A stretch of 64,000 nt of DNA from CAIMWS01 sp964409245 (lineage in GTDB: Bacteria; Verrucomicrobiota; Verrucomicrobiia; Limisphaerales; UBA1319): the NCBI GenBank assembly GCA_964409245.1, contig CAYPCQ010000025.1, forward strand, positions 17,847 through 81,846. The letters run 5' to 3'. Shown here piece by piece: positions 35,382 to 47,219 of this stretch (positions are counted from its first letter, which is position 1; the number at the start of each line of letters is the position of its first letter). The notes beneath the pieces were generated by a model. That model saw nothing but the letters and a program-made list of their open reading frames with translations. It did no database searches and was not told the DNA's origin. A program made the translations under genes and the position numbers.

Positions 35382-36395
35382 CTATTCCTTGATGCGTTTA
35401 TTGGTGAATTTGGGGCCATCGGGCTTGATTTCGCCGCCCTCGGTGGTTTGGGTGCCCTGGCTGACAAAGGTATCCTGGTCGAGCCACTGGTCCCGCCAAA
35501 CGCTGGTCTTATACTTCCCCCGGCCAGTGAAGCCCGATTCCTGCCATACAACTTCATCACCGCCTTTGGTCAGGATGGATTCGGAGAACCCGCCATCACC
35601 ATATAAATCCAGGGTGGCGATGGCATCATACTCTGAACGCCAATAGGTGACCCCCACCCACCCGGCCGGTTGCAGGACGGAGTCCACGCTATTGGACATG
35701 GTGGCCAAAGTGGCCGTGCCCCCGGCGGCCACCGCCACGCTGGTTACCGCTTTCATGGCTTTGCCATTCTCGATCCACTCCACGTTCCATTGGCCGAGGT
35801 ATCTTTCCATCGGCTTCAGGTTATCGCGCAAAACCGGCTTTTCCTCAGGCGGGAAGGCCTGGTTTTTCACCCGCTGGATGATGACCCGCTGGGAATCCGG
35901 TTTGGCGACTCCGTTGGTGCTGGCCAGAGTTGCCTGCCAGACAAAGGTATCGTTGTCCTTCCATTCATCGATCCCCACGTTCGCGCCCAACTGGCCCTTG
36001 TCATCCCAGCCCAGCCAAAGGCCCGATAAATTCTCGCCATACCTGGTCTGAATCCCGCAAGCATGACCGCCATCCGTTCCGCATCCCCACCCCATGACGG
36101 TTTTCGTCCGGGGATGCCAATAATTGAAGCCGATCGATGAACTGACGGTTTTGTCCCCGTTGAACAGCCTTTCCTTGAAAATTATGGTTTTTCCGCCCAG
36201 CCCGATCTCGCTGGAAATATATCCGTTCATCCATTGGCCGTTGGTTTCATTTTTCCACTTGTAGGCCCACTGGCCCAGGTATTTGGTGAAGAATTTGAGG
36301 TTATCATCCAGCGCCGGGGGATCGGCGGCGGGAAGTTGCAGATTGGCGCCCGCCAGGGCGAGGCCCAAGAAGGCCAGACAGTGCAGGTTTGTCAT
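35382..36395 (-). CDS. Exported DUF1579-like protein, paralogue A
   Basis: A 337-residue protein with a signal peptide (MTNLHCLAFLGLALAGANLQLPAA). It is internally duplicated: NLKFFTKYLGQWAYKWKNE and NLKPMERYLGQWNVEWIENGK each start a lipocalin-like beta-barrel unit. Each unit has a similar central WHP/YWR segment and a closing DTFVWQ/DTFVSQGT strand, the style of DUF1579-type proteins. The next upstream gene is a tandem paralogue of identical length with the same signal peptide and closely similar leader DNA. No catalytic motif is seen; ligand binding or a structural envelope role is inference. Confidence 0.75.
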   Translation of the reverse strand: MTNLHCLAFLGLALAGANLQLPAADPPALDDNLKFFTKYLGQWAYKWKNETNGQWMNGYISSEIGLGGKTIIFKERLFNGDKTVSSSIGFNYWHPRTKTVMGWGCGTDGGHACGIQTRYGENLSGLWLGWDDKGQLGANVGIDEWKDNDTFVWQATLASTNGVAKPDSQRVIIQRVKNQAFPPEEKPVLRDNLKPMERYLGQWNVEWIENGKAMKAVTSVAVAAGGTATLATMSNSVDSVLQPAGWVGVTYWRSEYDAIATLDLYGDGGFSESILTKGGDEVVWQESGFTGRGKYKTSVWRDQWLDQDTFVSQGTQTTEGGEIKPDGPKFTNKRIKE

Positions 36396-36451
36396 AGTGT
36401 TCTTTCGGTTTGGGACTTCGGTTTTTTCTGAGCATGCCCTGTCCGGAGCGC

Positions 36452-37465
36452 CTACTCCTTGATGCGGGTTAATGTATATTTCGTGCCGTCCGGCTGGGCT
36501 TCGCCACCAACCACAAGCTGGAGGGATTGGGCGGTAAAGGTGTCTTTACCACTCCATTGGGTCCGTGTTATGCTGGTAGTGAGCTTGCCTTGAGGATCAT
36601 AGCCAACGGTTTGCTCCAGCTGCTCCTCCCCGGTTTTGGCCACAAGGGCTTCGGCGGCGCCGCCGTCCCCCAGGAAAGTGATGCTGGCGAGGGACTGGAT
36701 CTCCGGCCGCCAATAGGTGACGCTGGCCAGCCAGGCCGGTTCATTGACCGCATCCAATGAGCTGTAGAGGGCGCCATAAATGGCGGCTCCACCGGCCTCG
36801 GCTTGCGCAATGTAAACCGCTTTCCCGGTATTCCCGTTTTCGGCCCATTCCACATTCCATTTGCCCAGGTATTTTTCCATCGGCTTGAGGTGCTCCTGCA
36901 AAGGGGCCGGAGCTGACACGGAAATCCCCTTGTTTTGCAGCCGCTTCATGATCAATTTCTGGCTGTCCGGCTTGGGAATCCCGTTGGTGACGTTGTGGGT
37001 TCCTTGCGTCACAAAAGTGTCGTCTTCCTTCCATTCATCCGTTCCCAGGCCGGCTGCCAACTCGCCTTTGGCATCAAAACCGCGCCAAAAAAAGGTGAAA
37101 TCATCGCCACGCTTGGTCTGCAAGCCGGAGGCATAGCCACCATCCGATCCGCAATTCCAAAACAGGAGGGATTTCATTCGCGGATGCCAATAAGTGAAAC
37201 CGATCCAGGAAAGGGCGGTTTTATCGCCATCGAGCATTCTTTCCCGGTAAATGATGATTTTTCCGCCCAGTCCGGGTTCGAGCAAAAACTCCCCTTTCAT
37301 AAACTGGCCGTTGGTTTCATTTTTCCACTTGTAAGCCCACTGGCCCAGATACTTGGAAACATTTTTTAGATTATCATCCAGCGCCGGGGGATCGGCGGCG
37401 GGAAGTTGCAGATTAGCGCCCGCCAGGGCGAGGCCCAGGAGGGCCAGACGGTGCAGGTTTGTCAT
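36452..37465 (-). CDS. Exported DUF1579-like protein, paralogue B
   Basis: A 337-residue tandem copy of the following gene. The ATG at 37465 is chosen to match the start of paralogue A; both are preceded by CCGAAAGAAC and by the same GGTTTGGGA(C/T)TTCGG text on the opposite strand, showing that the duplication included the leader. The internal two-repeat structure is kept (NLKNVSKYLGQWAYKW and HLKPMEKYLGKWNVEW). The two copies have diverged well outside the signal peptide, so the duplication is not recent. Confidence 0.75.
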   Translation of the reverse strand: MTNLHRLALLGLALAGANLQLPAADPPALDDNLKNVSKYLGQWAYKWKNETNGQFMKGEFLLEPGLGGKIIIYRERMLDGDKTALSWIGFTYWHPRMKSLLFWNCGSDGGYASGLQTKRGDDFTFFWRGFDAKGELAAGLGTDEWKEDDTFVTQGTHNVTNGIPKPDSQKLIMKRLQNKGISVSAPAPLQEHLKPMEKYLGKWNVEWAENGNTGKAVYIAQAEAGGAAIYGALYSSLDAVNEPAWLASVTYWRPEIQSLASITFLGDGGAAEALVAKTGEEQLEQTVGYDPQGKLTTSITRTQWSGKDTFTAQSLQLVVGGEAQPDGTKYTLTRIKE

Positions 37466-37712
37466 AGGGTTCTTTCGGTTTGGGATTTCGGTTTTTTCAG
37501 GAACGGGCAGGGCAAATGTGCTGGCCCATCCATGCCGGACAGAGTAAGCCAGGGCAAGCCGGTTGGCAAACGGCTCAACTGCGTATTTTCTGCGTACCAA
37601 GGCGCCGGCCGGGAAAAAGCTGCCGCTGGCATAGCCGGCGGGTGCAGGTTTGACCGGCGGGGAAATCCATGGTTTGCTGGAGCCATAAACGAGACACGAC
37701 ACGCACAAACCC

Positions 37713-38984
37713 ATGAATGTAAACCTGGCCTACGGCGAGGGCTGGCTGCCCATAGAAGTCCCCGGGGAGCGGACGACGGTGATCGAGCCGAACCATTGGC
37801 CCGGCTTGGGGGATGAGCAATCTGCCGTCCGGGAAGCGTTGGAACATCCCCTCGGCTGCCGGCCGCTGCGGGAATGGCTCCGGCCTGATAGCCGGGTCTG
37901 CGTGGTCTTCACCGATATCACGCGGGCGACCCCCAACCACCGCCTGATCCCCTGGCTCCTGGAATATCTGAAGGATATCCCGCGGGAGCGGATCACCCTG
38001 CTCAACGGCCTGGGCACGCACCGGCCCAACACGCCGGCGGAGCTGGAGAAAATGCTCACGCCGGAGGTGGCGCGTGGCTGGCGGGTGCTGAACCACGAGC
38101 CGGAAAATCCCGCGGCCCTGGTGAATGTCGGACGCACCCGGGAGGGCGCCCCCATCCTGCTCAACCGCCACCTGGTGGAGGCCGGGGTGCGGATTCTCAC
38201 GGGCTTCATCGAACCCCATTTCTTCGCCGGGTTCAGCGGCGGCCCCAAAGCCATCCTGCCGGGGGTGGCCGGGCTCCAGACGGTGATGCATAACCACGGG
38301 GCCGGGCACATCAGCCATCCCAACGCAGCGTTCGGAGTCACCGCAGGCAACCCGCTCTGGGAGGAGATGCGGGACGGAGCGCTGCTGGCGGGGGAGAGCT
38401 TCCTGCTCAACGTGACCCTGAATTCGCGGAAGGAGATCACCGGGGTGTTCGCCGGGGAGCTGCTGGCCGCGCACCGGGCCGGGACCGATTTTGTGCGGCG
38501 GTCGGCCATGCAGGCGGTGCCGGAGCCATTCGACATTGTGGTGACCACCAACAGCGGCTACCCGCTGGACTTGAACCTGTATCAAGGGGTCAAGGGCATG
38601 AGCGCCGCCGCGCGGGTGGTCAAGCCAGGGGGCACGATTATTCTGGCGGCGGAATGCCGGGAGGGATTGCCCGCCGGCAGCCACTACGAGCGTTTGCTGC
38701 GCTCCGTGAGCAGCCCTCAGGAATTCCTGGAGCGGGTGAAAAACGGGCTCCGGGCGCCCGACCTGTGGCAAATCCAGATCCAGGCGCAAATCCAGTGCCA
38801 GGCCATGGTGCTGGTCAAAAGCTCGCTGCCGGACGATTCCGTGCGGGCCGCGCTGCTGGAGCCGTGCCACGATATCAGCGGGGAAATCTCCCGCCGGCTG
38901 GACCGCCTGGGCCCGGCCGCCCGGGTGGCCGTGCTGCCGCAAGGCCCCCTGACCATCCCATACCTGCAAAATGGGAAATCCTGA
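37713..38984 (+). CDS. larA: LarA-family nickel-pincer racemase-like protein
   Basis: A 423-residue member of the LarA lactate racemase superfamily. Residues matching the pincer-cofactor site are visible: the lysine in SGGPKAILPGVAG, and histidines in LGTHRPNTPAE, IEPHFFAGF and MHNHGAGHISHPNA. LarA proteins use a nickel pincer nucleotide made by LarB, LarC and LarE; none of these is in the window. The superfamily acts on many 2-hydroxyacids, so lactate is not certain. Its last 14 bases overlap the next gene, indicating coupled translation. Confidence 0.9.
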   Translation: MNVNLAYGEGWLPIEVPGERTTVIEPNHWPGLGDEQSAVREALEHPLGCRPLREWLRPDSRVCVVFTDITRATPNHRLIPWLLEYLKDIPRERITLLNGLGTHRPNTPAELEKMLTPEVARGWRVLNHEPENPAALVNVGRTREGAPILLNRHLVEAGVRILTGFIEPHFFAGFSGGPKAILPGVAGLQTVMHNHGAGHISHPNAAFGVTAGNPLWEEMRDGALLAGESFLLNVTLNSRKEITGVFAGELLAAHRAGTDFVRRSAMQAVPEPFDIVVTTNSGYPLDLNLYQGVKGMSAAARVVKPGGTIILAAECREGLPAGSHYERLLRSVSSPQEFLERVKNGLRAPDLWQIQIQAQIQCQAMVLVKSSLPDDSVRAALLEPCHDISGEISRRLDRLGPAARVAVLPQGPLTIPYLQNGKS

Positions 38985-39762
38985 GCCAGGCTCCAGCGCC
39001 CTGGAGCGCCATTGCCGGGAGATCAACCGCTGCAACCAGCGGGGGGGCCGCATGCTCTCCATGGTGGACCTCCTGCAGGCCCGCACGCTGACGGAGGATC
39101 TGGCGGCTTACCTGGCCGCCGCTTTGCAGCTGGGCGCCTCCTTCATGGTGGGCGCCAGCCCGGGCGGAGCCGGCAAGACCACCGTCATGGGCGCCTTGCT
39201 GAATTTCGTGCCCGCAGCGGTGGAATTGCTCCCCGCCGATGGAATGGCCGCCATCCAGCAGGGATTCCTTGAAAAACGGCGCGCCTGCCACCTCTGCCAT
39301 GAGATCGGCCCCGGCAATTACTACGCCTATCTCTGGGGCAGTGAGCTGCGCGCTTATTTCCAGCTGAAGAGGCACGGACACATTCTGGCCACCAACCTCC
39401 ATGCGGATACCTTGGAGGAAGCCCGTGCCCAGGTCTGCGGTGAAAACGGCGTGCCCGAGGCGGATTTTGCGGGGATGAACCTGGTCCTGTTCCTGCACAC
39501 TGCCGGTTGGGCCGGCCCCAGGACAGTGGTTCAAGCCTGGGATAGCCGGGGTGATCAGCCCCACCGCCTCCTTTACCAGCAAGGAAGGCTCCATCTCGAG
39601 GCCTCCCAACTGGTGGATTCAAGCCATTTTGAACGTGGCCAAACCATGATCCGGCAACTGGTTCAAAGCCGCGCCCGCACCATCGAGGAGGTCCGGAAAG
39701 CGGTGGTTGCCCCATCCCCATCCGCCCTGGAAGAGCGGCCGGGTGGATCCGGAGGCAAATAG
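38971..39762 (+). CDS. P-loop ATPase of PilT/VirB11 style, coupled to larA
   Basis: A 263-residue protein with Walker A GASPGGAGKTTV (about residues 60-72). HGHILATNLHADTLEEA resembles the Thr/His segment of secretion ATPases of the PilT/GspE group (GHLVLTTLHT). A CHLCHE pair of cysteines lies in the middle. Unlike PilT there is no long N-terminal PAS-like domain, and the acidic Walker B of those ATPases is not clear. The start codon lies inside the larA end. The overlap suggests a function linked to LarA, not to pili. Confidence 0.75.
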   Translation: MGNPEPGSSALERHCREINRCNQRGGRMLSMVDLLQARTLTEDLAAYLAAALQLGASFMVGASPGGAGKTTVMGALLNFVPAAVELLPADGMAAIQQGFLEKRRACHLCHEIGPGNYYAYLWGSELRAYFQLKRHGHILATNLHADTLEEARAQVCGENGVPEADFAGMNLVLFLHTAGWAGPRTVVQAWDSRGDQPHRLLYQQGRLHLEASQLVDSSHFERGQTMIRQLVQSRARTIEEVRKAVVAPSPSALEERPGGSGGK

Positions 39763-39912
39763 GGCCAAAGTCGGGCCGCCGAGGCCAGGAGTTTTTGGCT
39801 GGGAACCGATTCGCCAGGGACATTTGACCCTATCGTTAGGGAGTTAAAATCCTCATCCAGGCGCATTATTGGCTGGTAAAAATCCCCCGCACAGGATGCA
39901 ATAGGCGGACGC

Positions 39913-41304
39913 ATGGCCAGCTTGAGCCAGCATAACAAACGCATACTCGTTGTTGACGACGACGAAACGATTCGCCGGGTGTTGGACTACAACCTGCTCC
40001 GGTTTGGTTTTGAGCCGGTGCTCGCCTGCGACGGCAAGCAGGCCATCACCCTCGCGCACAATGGTTTTAGCTGCGCACTGGTGGATCTCCGCATGCCTGA
40101 GATGGACGGCATGGAGGTGCTGAAGCATCTGAAACAGCATTTTCCCGACATGCCAGTAGTCATCATGTCGGCGGCGGGAGAGGTAAAAGACGCCGTGGCC
40201 GCCATGAAAGCCGGGGCGCTTGAATACATCACCAAACCCATTGACCTGGATGAATTGCTGGCCCTCATGGCCTCCGCCTCGCGGATGGGCCGCGCCCTGC
40301 TGGAAAACCGGCAGCTGCGGGAAACCGTGGCCCGGCCCGCGCCGGACAGCGATTTCGCCGGCGAATCCCCGGTGGCCAGGCAATTGCTCGAGACGGTGGC
40401 GCGCATCGCCCCGCTGGATTCGACGGTGCTGATCACGGGCGAAAGCGGCGTGGGCAAAGGCATGCTGGCGCGGATGATCCATCGCGCCAGCCGGCGCGCG
40501 GAGGGGCCGTTCATCACCACCAGCTGCCCCGCCCTGCCCCGCGAATTGCTGGAGTCGGAAATGTTCGGCCATGAAAAAGGGGCCTTCACCGGAGCGCAGC
40601 AGCGGCGCCTGGGGCGCATCGAAATGGCCGAGGGCGGCACCCTGTTCCTGGACGAAATCGGGGATCTGCCGCTGTTGCTGCAGCCCAAGCTGCTCAGCGT
40701 GCTGCAAGACCGCCAATACACCCGGCTCGGCGGCTCCGAAGCCCTGGCCTCGGATGTCCGCCTCCTGGTGGCAACCAATGTGGACTTGCAGGAAAAAGTT
40801 GCCGCCCGGGAATTCCGCGAAGATCTCTACTACCGCCTCAATGTCATTCCCATCCATATCCCGCCCCTGCGTGAACGGCTGATCGATTTGCCTGCGCTGA
40901 GCCGCCAGATCCTGGGGCGCATCGCCCAGGCCCGCGCCAACGACCCCTTGGAACTAAGCGCAGCGGCACTGGCCAGGATGGCGCGTTATTCGTGGCCGGG
41001 AAACGTGCGGGAACTGGAAAACATTCTGGAACGCGCCTCCGCGTTTTGTGATGGGCCCATCCTTGAGGAAAGCCACCTGCCGCTGGAACTGGCCAAGCGG
41101 GATCCCCTCGTCCCGGCGGAGGCGGTAACTCCAGCGCAATCGGCCATCCCCACCATTGCCGGAATGACGCTGGAGGAAATGGAGAAGCTCGCCATTCAGC
41201 AGACGCTGGAGCTCTGCAAAGGCAATAAAGCTGCAGCCGCCCGGCAGCTCGGCATCACGGAGAAAAGCATCTACAACAAAATGGCGCGTCTGGGGCTGCG
41301 TTGA
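39913..41304 (+). CDS. NtrC-family sigma-54-dependent response regulator
   Basis: A 463-residue activator with a receiver domain (ILVVDDDETIRRV, phosphoacceptor Asp58 in ALVDLRMPEMDG, lysine in YITKPID), a central AAA+ domain and a Fis-type helix-turn-helix. The AAA+ part has Walker A GESGVGKG, the sigma-54 contact loop GAFTGA, Walker B GGTLFLDEIGDL and the arginine-finger region FREDLYYRLNV. The HTH is NKAAAARQLGITEKSIYNKMARLGLR. It needs RpoN, and its likely targets include the sigma-54 type promoters found at 42213-42228 and 49040-49055. No histidine kinase is adjacent. An inverted repeat CCCTA-TCGT-TAGGG at about 39827-39840 lies upstream. Confidence 0.93.
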   Translation: MASLSQHNKRILVVDDDETIRRVLDYNLLRFGFEPVLACDGKQAITLAHNGFSCALVDLRMPEMDGMEVLKHLKQHFPDMPVVIMSAAGEVKDAVAAMKAGALEYITKPIDLDELLALMASASRMGRALLENRQLRETVARPAPDSDFAGESPVARQLLETVARIAPLDSTVLITGESGVGKGMLARMIHRASRRAEGPFITTSCPALPRELLESEMFGHEKGAFTGAQQRRLGRIEMAEGGTLFLDEIGDLPLLLQPKLLSVLQDRQYTRLGGSEALASDVRLLVATNVDLQEKVAAREFREDLYYRLNVIPIHIPPLRERLIDLPALSRQILGRIAQARANDPLELSAAALARMARYSWPGNVRELENILERASAFCDGPILEESHLPLELAKRDPLVPAEAVTPAQSAIPTIAGMTLEEMEKLAIQQTLELCKGNKAAAARQLGITEKSIYNKMARLGLR

Positions 41305-41404
41305 TCGCTGGCTTCAGTCCGGCATCCCCGCCATGGGCAAATAATCCGCGAACCGGGTGGCGCGCTGCCTTTCGAGCATCCAAGCCCAGAGGCGCAGAGA
41401 TCGG

Positions 41405-42139
41405 TTAATTCGAGGCGAGTTCTTTGGCTCGCGGCTGGGCTTGGGCTTGGGCCTGGCGGGATTCGCGCAGCTGTTCAGCCAGCACGGAGAAGGTCCGCAG
41501 CATGATGCTCAGATCCATCCACGGAGTCTTGTGCCGGGCGTAGTGGATATCCAGCGACATCATTTCGGAGAAGGTCGTCTTGTTTTTCCCGCTCACCTGC
41601 CACAGCCCAGTCAAACCCGGCAAGGTGTCAAACCGGGAGTGATAAACGGCGGGATAACTTTCAAATTCATACCGGGTGCAGGGCCGCGGCCCCACCAGGC
41701 TCATGTCGCCCAATACCACGTTGATGATTTGCGGCAGTTCATCCAAGCCCATGGCCCGGATCACGGAAGCAAACGGAATCAGCCGGGAATCCCCTTTGGC
41801 ATCCATTTTGGTCATGGGCACGTCTGATTTTATCAAATCCTTGAAATGATTCTGATGCACTTGAGTATCGGCTCCGGTTTTCATGGTCCGGAACTTGTAG
41901 CACAAGAACCGTTGGCGGCGAAACCCAATCCGCTCCTGCCTGAAGAAGACCGGGCCGGGAGAAACCACTTTGATGAGGGCGGCGATCATCAACATCAAAG
42001 GCAACAGCGCGGGCAGCACCACTAAAACACAAGCCAGATCCAACGTGCGCTTCCAGGCTGGAACCTTGAGACCTGGTTGTTCAGCGGCAACCAGTGTCCC
42101 AGACTGTGGCCTAAAACTCGATGATACGAGGGCATTCAT
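41405..42139 (-). CDS. Exopolysaccharide-type sugar transferase (bacterial sugar transferase family)
   Basis: A 244-residue monotopic phosphoglycosyltransferase. A membrane-embedded hydrophobic segment (LDLACVLVVLPALLPLMLMIAALIKV) is followed by the catalytic region GPVFFRQERIGFRRQRFLCYKFRTM. MGLDELPQIINVVLGDMSLVGPRP holds the catalytic Asp-Glu pair (DELPQ). Such enzymes load the first sugar phosphate onto undecaprenyl phosphate for polysaccharide synthesis. The N-terminus lacks the extra membrane helices of WcaJ-type enzymes, as in PglC. It is convergent with the NtrC-type regulator and has its own sigma-54 type promoter upstream. Confidence 0.92.
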   Translation of the reverse strand: MNALVSSSFRPQSGTLVAAEQPGLKVPAWKRTLDLACVLVVLPALLPLMLMIAALIKVVSPGPVFFRQERIGFRRQRFLCYKFRTMKTGADTQVHQNHFKDLIKSDVPMTKMDAKGDSRLIPFASVIRAMGLDELPQIINVVLGDMSLVGPRPCTRYEFESYPAVYHSRFDTLPGLTGLWQVSGKNKTTFSEMMSLDIHYARHKTPWMDLSIMLRTFSVLAEQLRESRQAQAQAQPRAKELASN

Positions 42140-42212
42140 GTTGGTTGTCTATTTTTCGATTCCAGTTACGCCGATAGGATCCGCCATCGGGCGAACCTGT
42201 GGGAAGTTGCTA

Positions 42213-42228
42213 TGCATTCGACGTGCCA
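42213..42228 (-). promoter_or_regulatory. Candidate sigma-54 (RpoN) promoter of sugar transferase
   Basis: On the minus strand the 16 bases read TGGCACGTCGAATGCA, matching the -24/-12 consensus TGGCACGNNNNTTGCW at all defined positions except the first T of TTGC. The -12 element is about 75 bases upstream of the sugar transferase ATG, leaving a leader of roughly 60 bases. The region further upstream (42240-42300) is AT-rich, as expected for bending. Confidence 0.72.
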
Positions 42229-42850
42229 CCAACCGGAATGGAATCACCAATAAAACGCAAACTACTGATAACAAAGTGTTTATAATAAAATATACCCTCC
42301 ATGTCCGGTTTTGATCCGGGCGGGAACTCCTCCTGGACGGTAAATTTTACAGCACCCCACACCCTGCCCCTGAAAAAATTACAGGCCTTTAACCAAGTCT
42401 GTGGAATCCAGAAATTTCAGGTTTCTGGAGTGGAATCGGAAAGGGCCGGTTTGGAGATGGAATCCGATCCGCAAATAACTCTGGGTAAGTTCTTTACGAA
42501 AAAAAACATGCCCCCCAAACAAAGGGGCTCTCGATTCCTTATGGCAGAAGGCCAGTAAGTTTTACAGTAAACGAGCCAACCTAATTCCACGGAGCAGTTC
42601 ACGCCCTTCCTCGGCTGGATTTTCCCGCTTGATACTGAGCGCCAACCAATCCCGAGGCAATCTTGCGCCCGGCAGGGTCCGAAGTCTGGTTCGCACGGGC
42701 CGGTTCGGCCAAAACCGTGGCGGTGCCTTGAGCCGTCATTGGGCAGGCGAAATCATTTTGGCAAACCTTTGAAAAAGGCCAGTTCCACAAAAACGCCGAT
42801 GGCCTGGCAATGCCCCACCGGGTTGCCACGATTGCTTCAACCGGCCAGGC
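42229..42850. other. Intergenic region between two minus-strand genes
   Basis: Besides a terminator at 42499-42528, this stretch carries AT-rich DNA next to the sigma-54 promoter and no convincing gene. A plus-strand frame at 42301-42558 has no start signal or recognisable content. Confidence 0.4.
42499..42528 (-). terminator. Rho-independent terminator downstream of kinase/uridylyltransferase operon
   Basis: GCCCC (42510-42514) pairs with GGGGC (42524-42528) around a nine-base loop, and on the minus strand the stem is followed after CATG-type bases by eight T residues (42499-42506 complement). It lies about 320 bases beyond the stop at 42851, so it ends that operon with a long 3' tail or protects the next gene from read-through. 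Confidence 0.65.
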
Positions 42851-46174
<3,324 letters not shown>

Positions 46175-46212
46175 GGGATAAGGGGGGGGAAATGATTAAC
46201 GGGCACCCGGCT

Positions 46213-47055
46213 TTATTCGCCGCGCAAAGCCAGCAATTCAACCAGGTTGGACAGGATTTCCTGGCGGTCCTTGCCGTCCAGGGCCAGCGCCAGCTGGGCG
46301 GACAACAAACCGTAGCGCAGCCCGATATCATACCGGCGCCCCTGCACTTCCAAAGCCAGGTATTTCTCATGGGCCGAAAGCCTGGCCAGCACGCTGGAAA
46401 GGTCGGGCAGGCGCCCCGGCGCCCCAGCCAGCTCGTGGCCCAATAAATCCATGAAAGCAGGCGTCAGCACATGCATCCCGAAAAAGCACAAATAATAACC
46501 GGCGCGCAAACCCGGGACGATCAGCTGCTGCTCCGCCTGGGTGGGGGTCGGTTTTTCCAGCACATTTTCCACCTGGTATAACCGCTGCCGCCCCGCCGCC
46601 AGCCGCCCGCCCACCGCCCCGTAAAAGGGCAATTTGCTCTCGTGAGTGGCCTGGACGGCGGAAACCGGGCAATGCTCCGCCTGCGCCATTTCAATCAATT
46701 GCTGGGCGCAATTCTTCGGGCTCCGGCTGACGTATAAATGATCCCCCACCAGCAGCAGGAATGGCTCCCGGCCGGTAAAACCGCTGGCGCAATGCACCGC
46801 GTGGGCAAAGCCTTTCGGCTCGCTTTGCTCGATGAAATGCAAGCGGCTGGCATGCTCCCCCGCCGCCGCTTTGTAAGCCGCCTGGTCGCCCGGCCCCACC
46901 ACCAGGCCCATCGTCTCCACTCCCGCCTTCAGGATTTCCTCCAAAATGATCCGCAAGGCCGTTTTCTGAACGCCGTCCCGGTCCACCAAGGTTTGCAGAG
47001 GCAAAGTGCGCTGATTTCCACCCGCCGCCGTTATGATCGCCTTTTTTATTTCCAC
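46213..47055 (-). CDS. GalU-like nucleotidyltransferase (UTP-glucose-1-phosphate uridylyltransferase family)
   Basis: A 280-residue nucleotidyltransferase starting with GTG at 47055 (MEIKKAIITAAGG). GFAHAVHCASGFTGREPFLLLVGDHLYV matches the GalU sugar-nucleotide core, with the metal Asp in VGDHLY, and VENVLEKPTP matches the VEKP lysine segment. The nucleotide loop, however, reads AAGGNQRTLPLQTLVDRDGVQKTAL instead of the usual AAGLGTRFLPATKxxPKEM. It is therefore a divergent member and its nucleotide or sugar may differ. It heads a two-gene operon with the kinase/pyrophosphorylase fusion. Confidence 0.82.
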   Translation of the reverse strand: MEIKKAIITAAGGNQRTLPLQTLVDRDGVQKTALRIILEEILKAGVETMGLVVGPGDQAAYKAAAGEHASRLHFIEQSEPKGFAHAVHCASGFTGREPFLLLVGDHLYVSRSPKNCAQQLIEMAQAEHCPVSAVQATHESKLPFYGAVGGRLAAGRQRLYQVENVLEKPTPTQAEQQLIVPGLRAGYYLCFFGMHVLTPAFMDLLGHELAGAPGRLPDLSSVLARLSAHEKYLALEVQGRRYDIGLRYGLLSAQLALALDGKDRQEILSNLVELLALRGE

Positions 47056-47179
47056 AGCCTTTACTTTCGTTGAATAGGTTCAAGCCACGATGGCAGACCC
47101 CGCAGGCCAAGTCAACGCAGGGCTTGCGGAGATCCATACCAATAAAAGAATTTAATCGTGAAAATTAGGCGGAGGTTGT

Positions 47180-47206
47180 TTGACACTGGCCCCGAAAGTT
47201 TTTAAT
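47180..47206 (+). promoter_or_regulatory. Candidate sigma-70 type promoter of fumarase genes
   Basis: A perfect TTGACA (47180-47185) is followed by TTTAAT (47201-47206), five of six matches to the -10 consensus, but the 15-base spacer is short. The -10 ends 13 bases before the ATG, which would give a nearly leaderless message; no Shine-Dalgarno is present, which is consistent with that. Confidence 0.4.
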
Positions 47207-47219
47207 TTGACGGCCAGAT

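Noticed and set aside
47110..47140. Minus-strand TTGACT with a CATCGT -10 upstream of the GalU-like gene.
   Set aside because: The -10 matches only three of six positions; too weak to list as a promoter.
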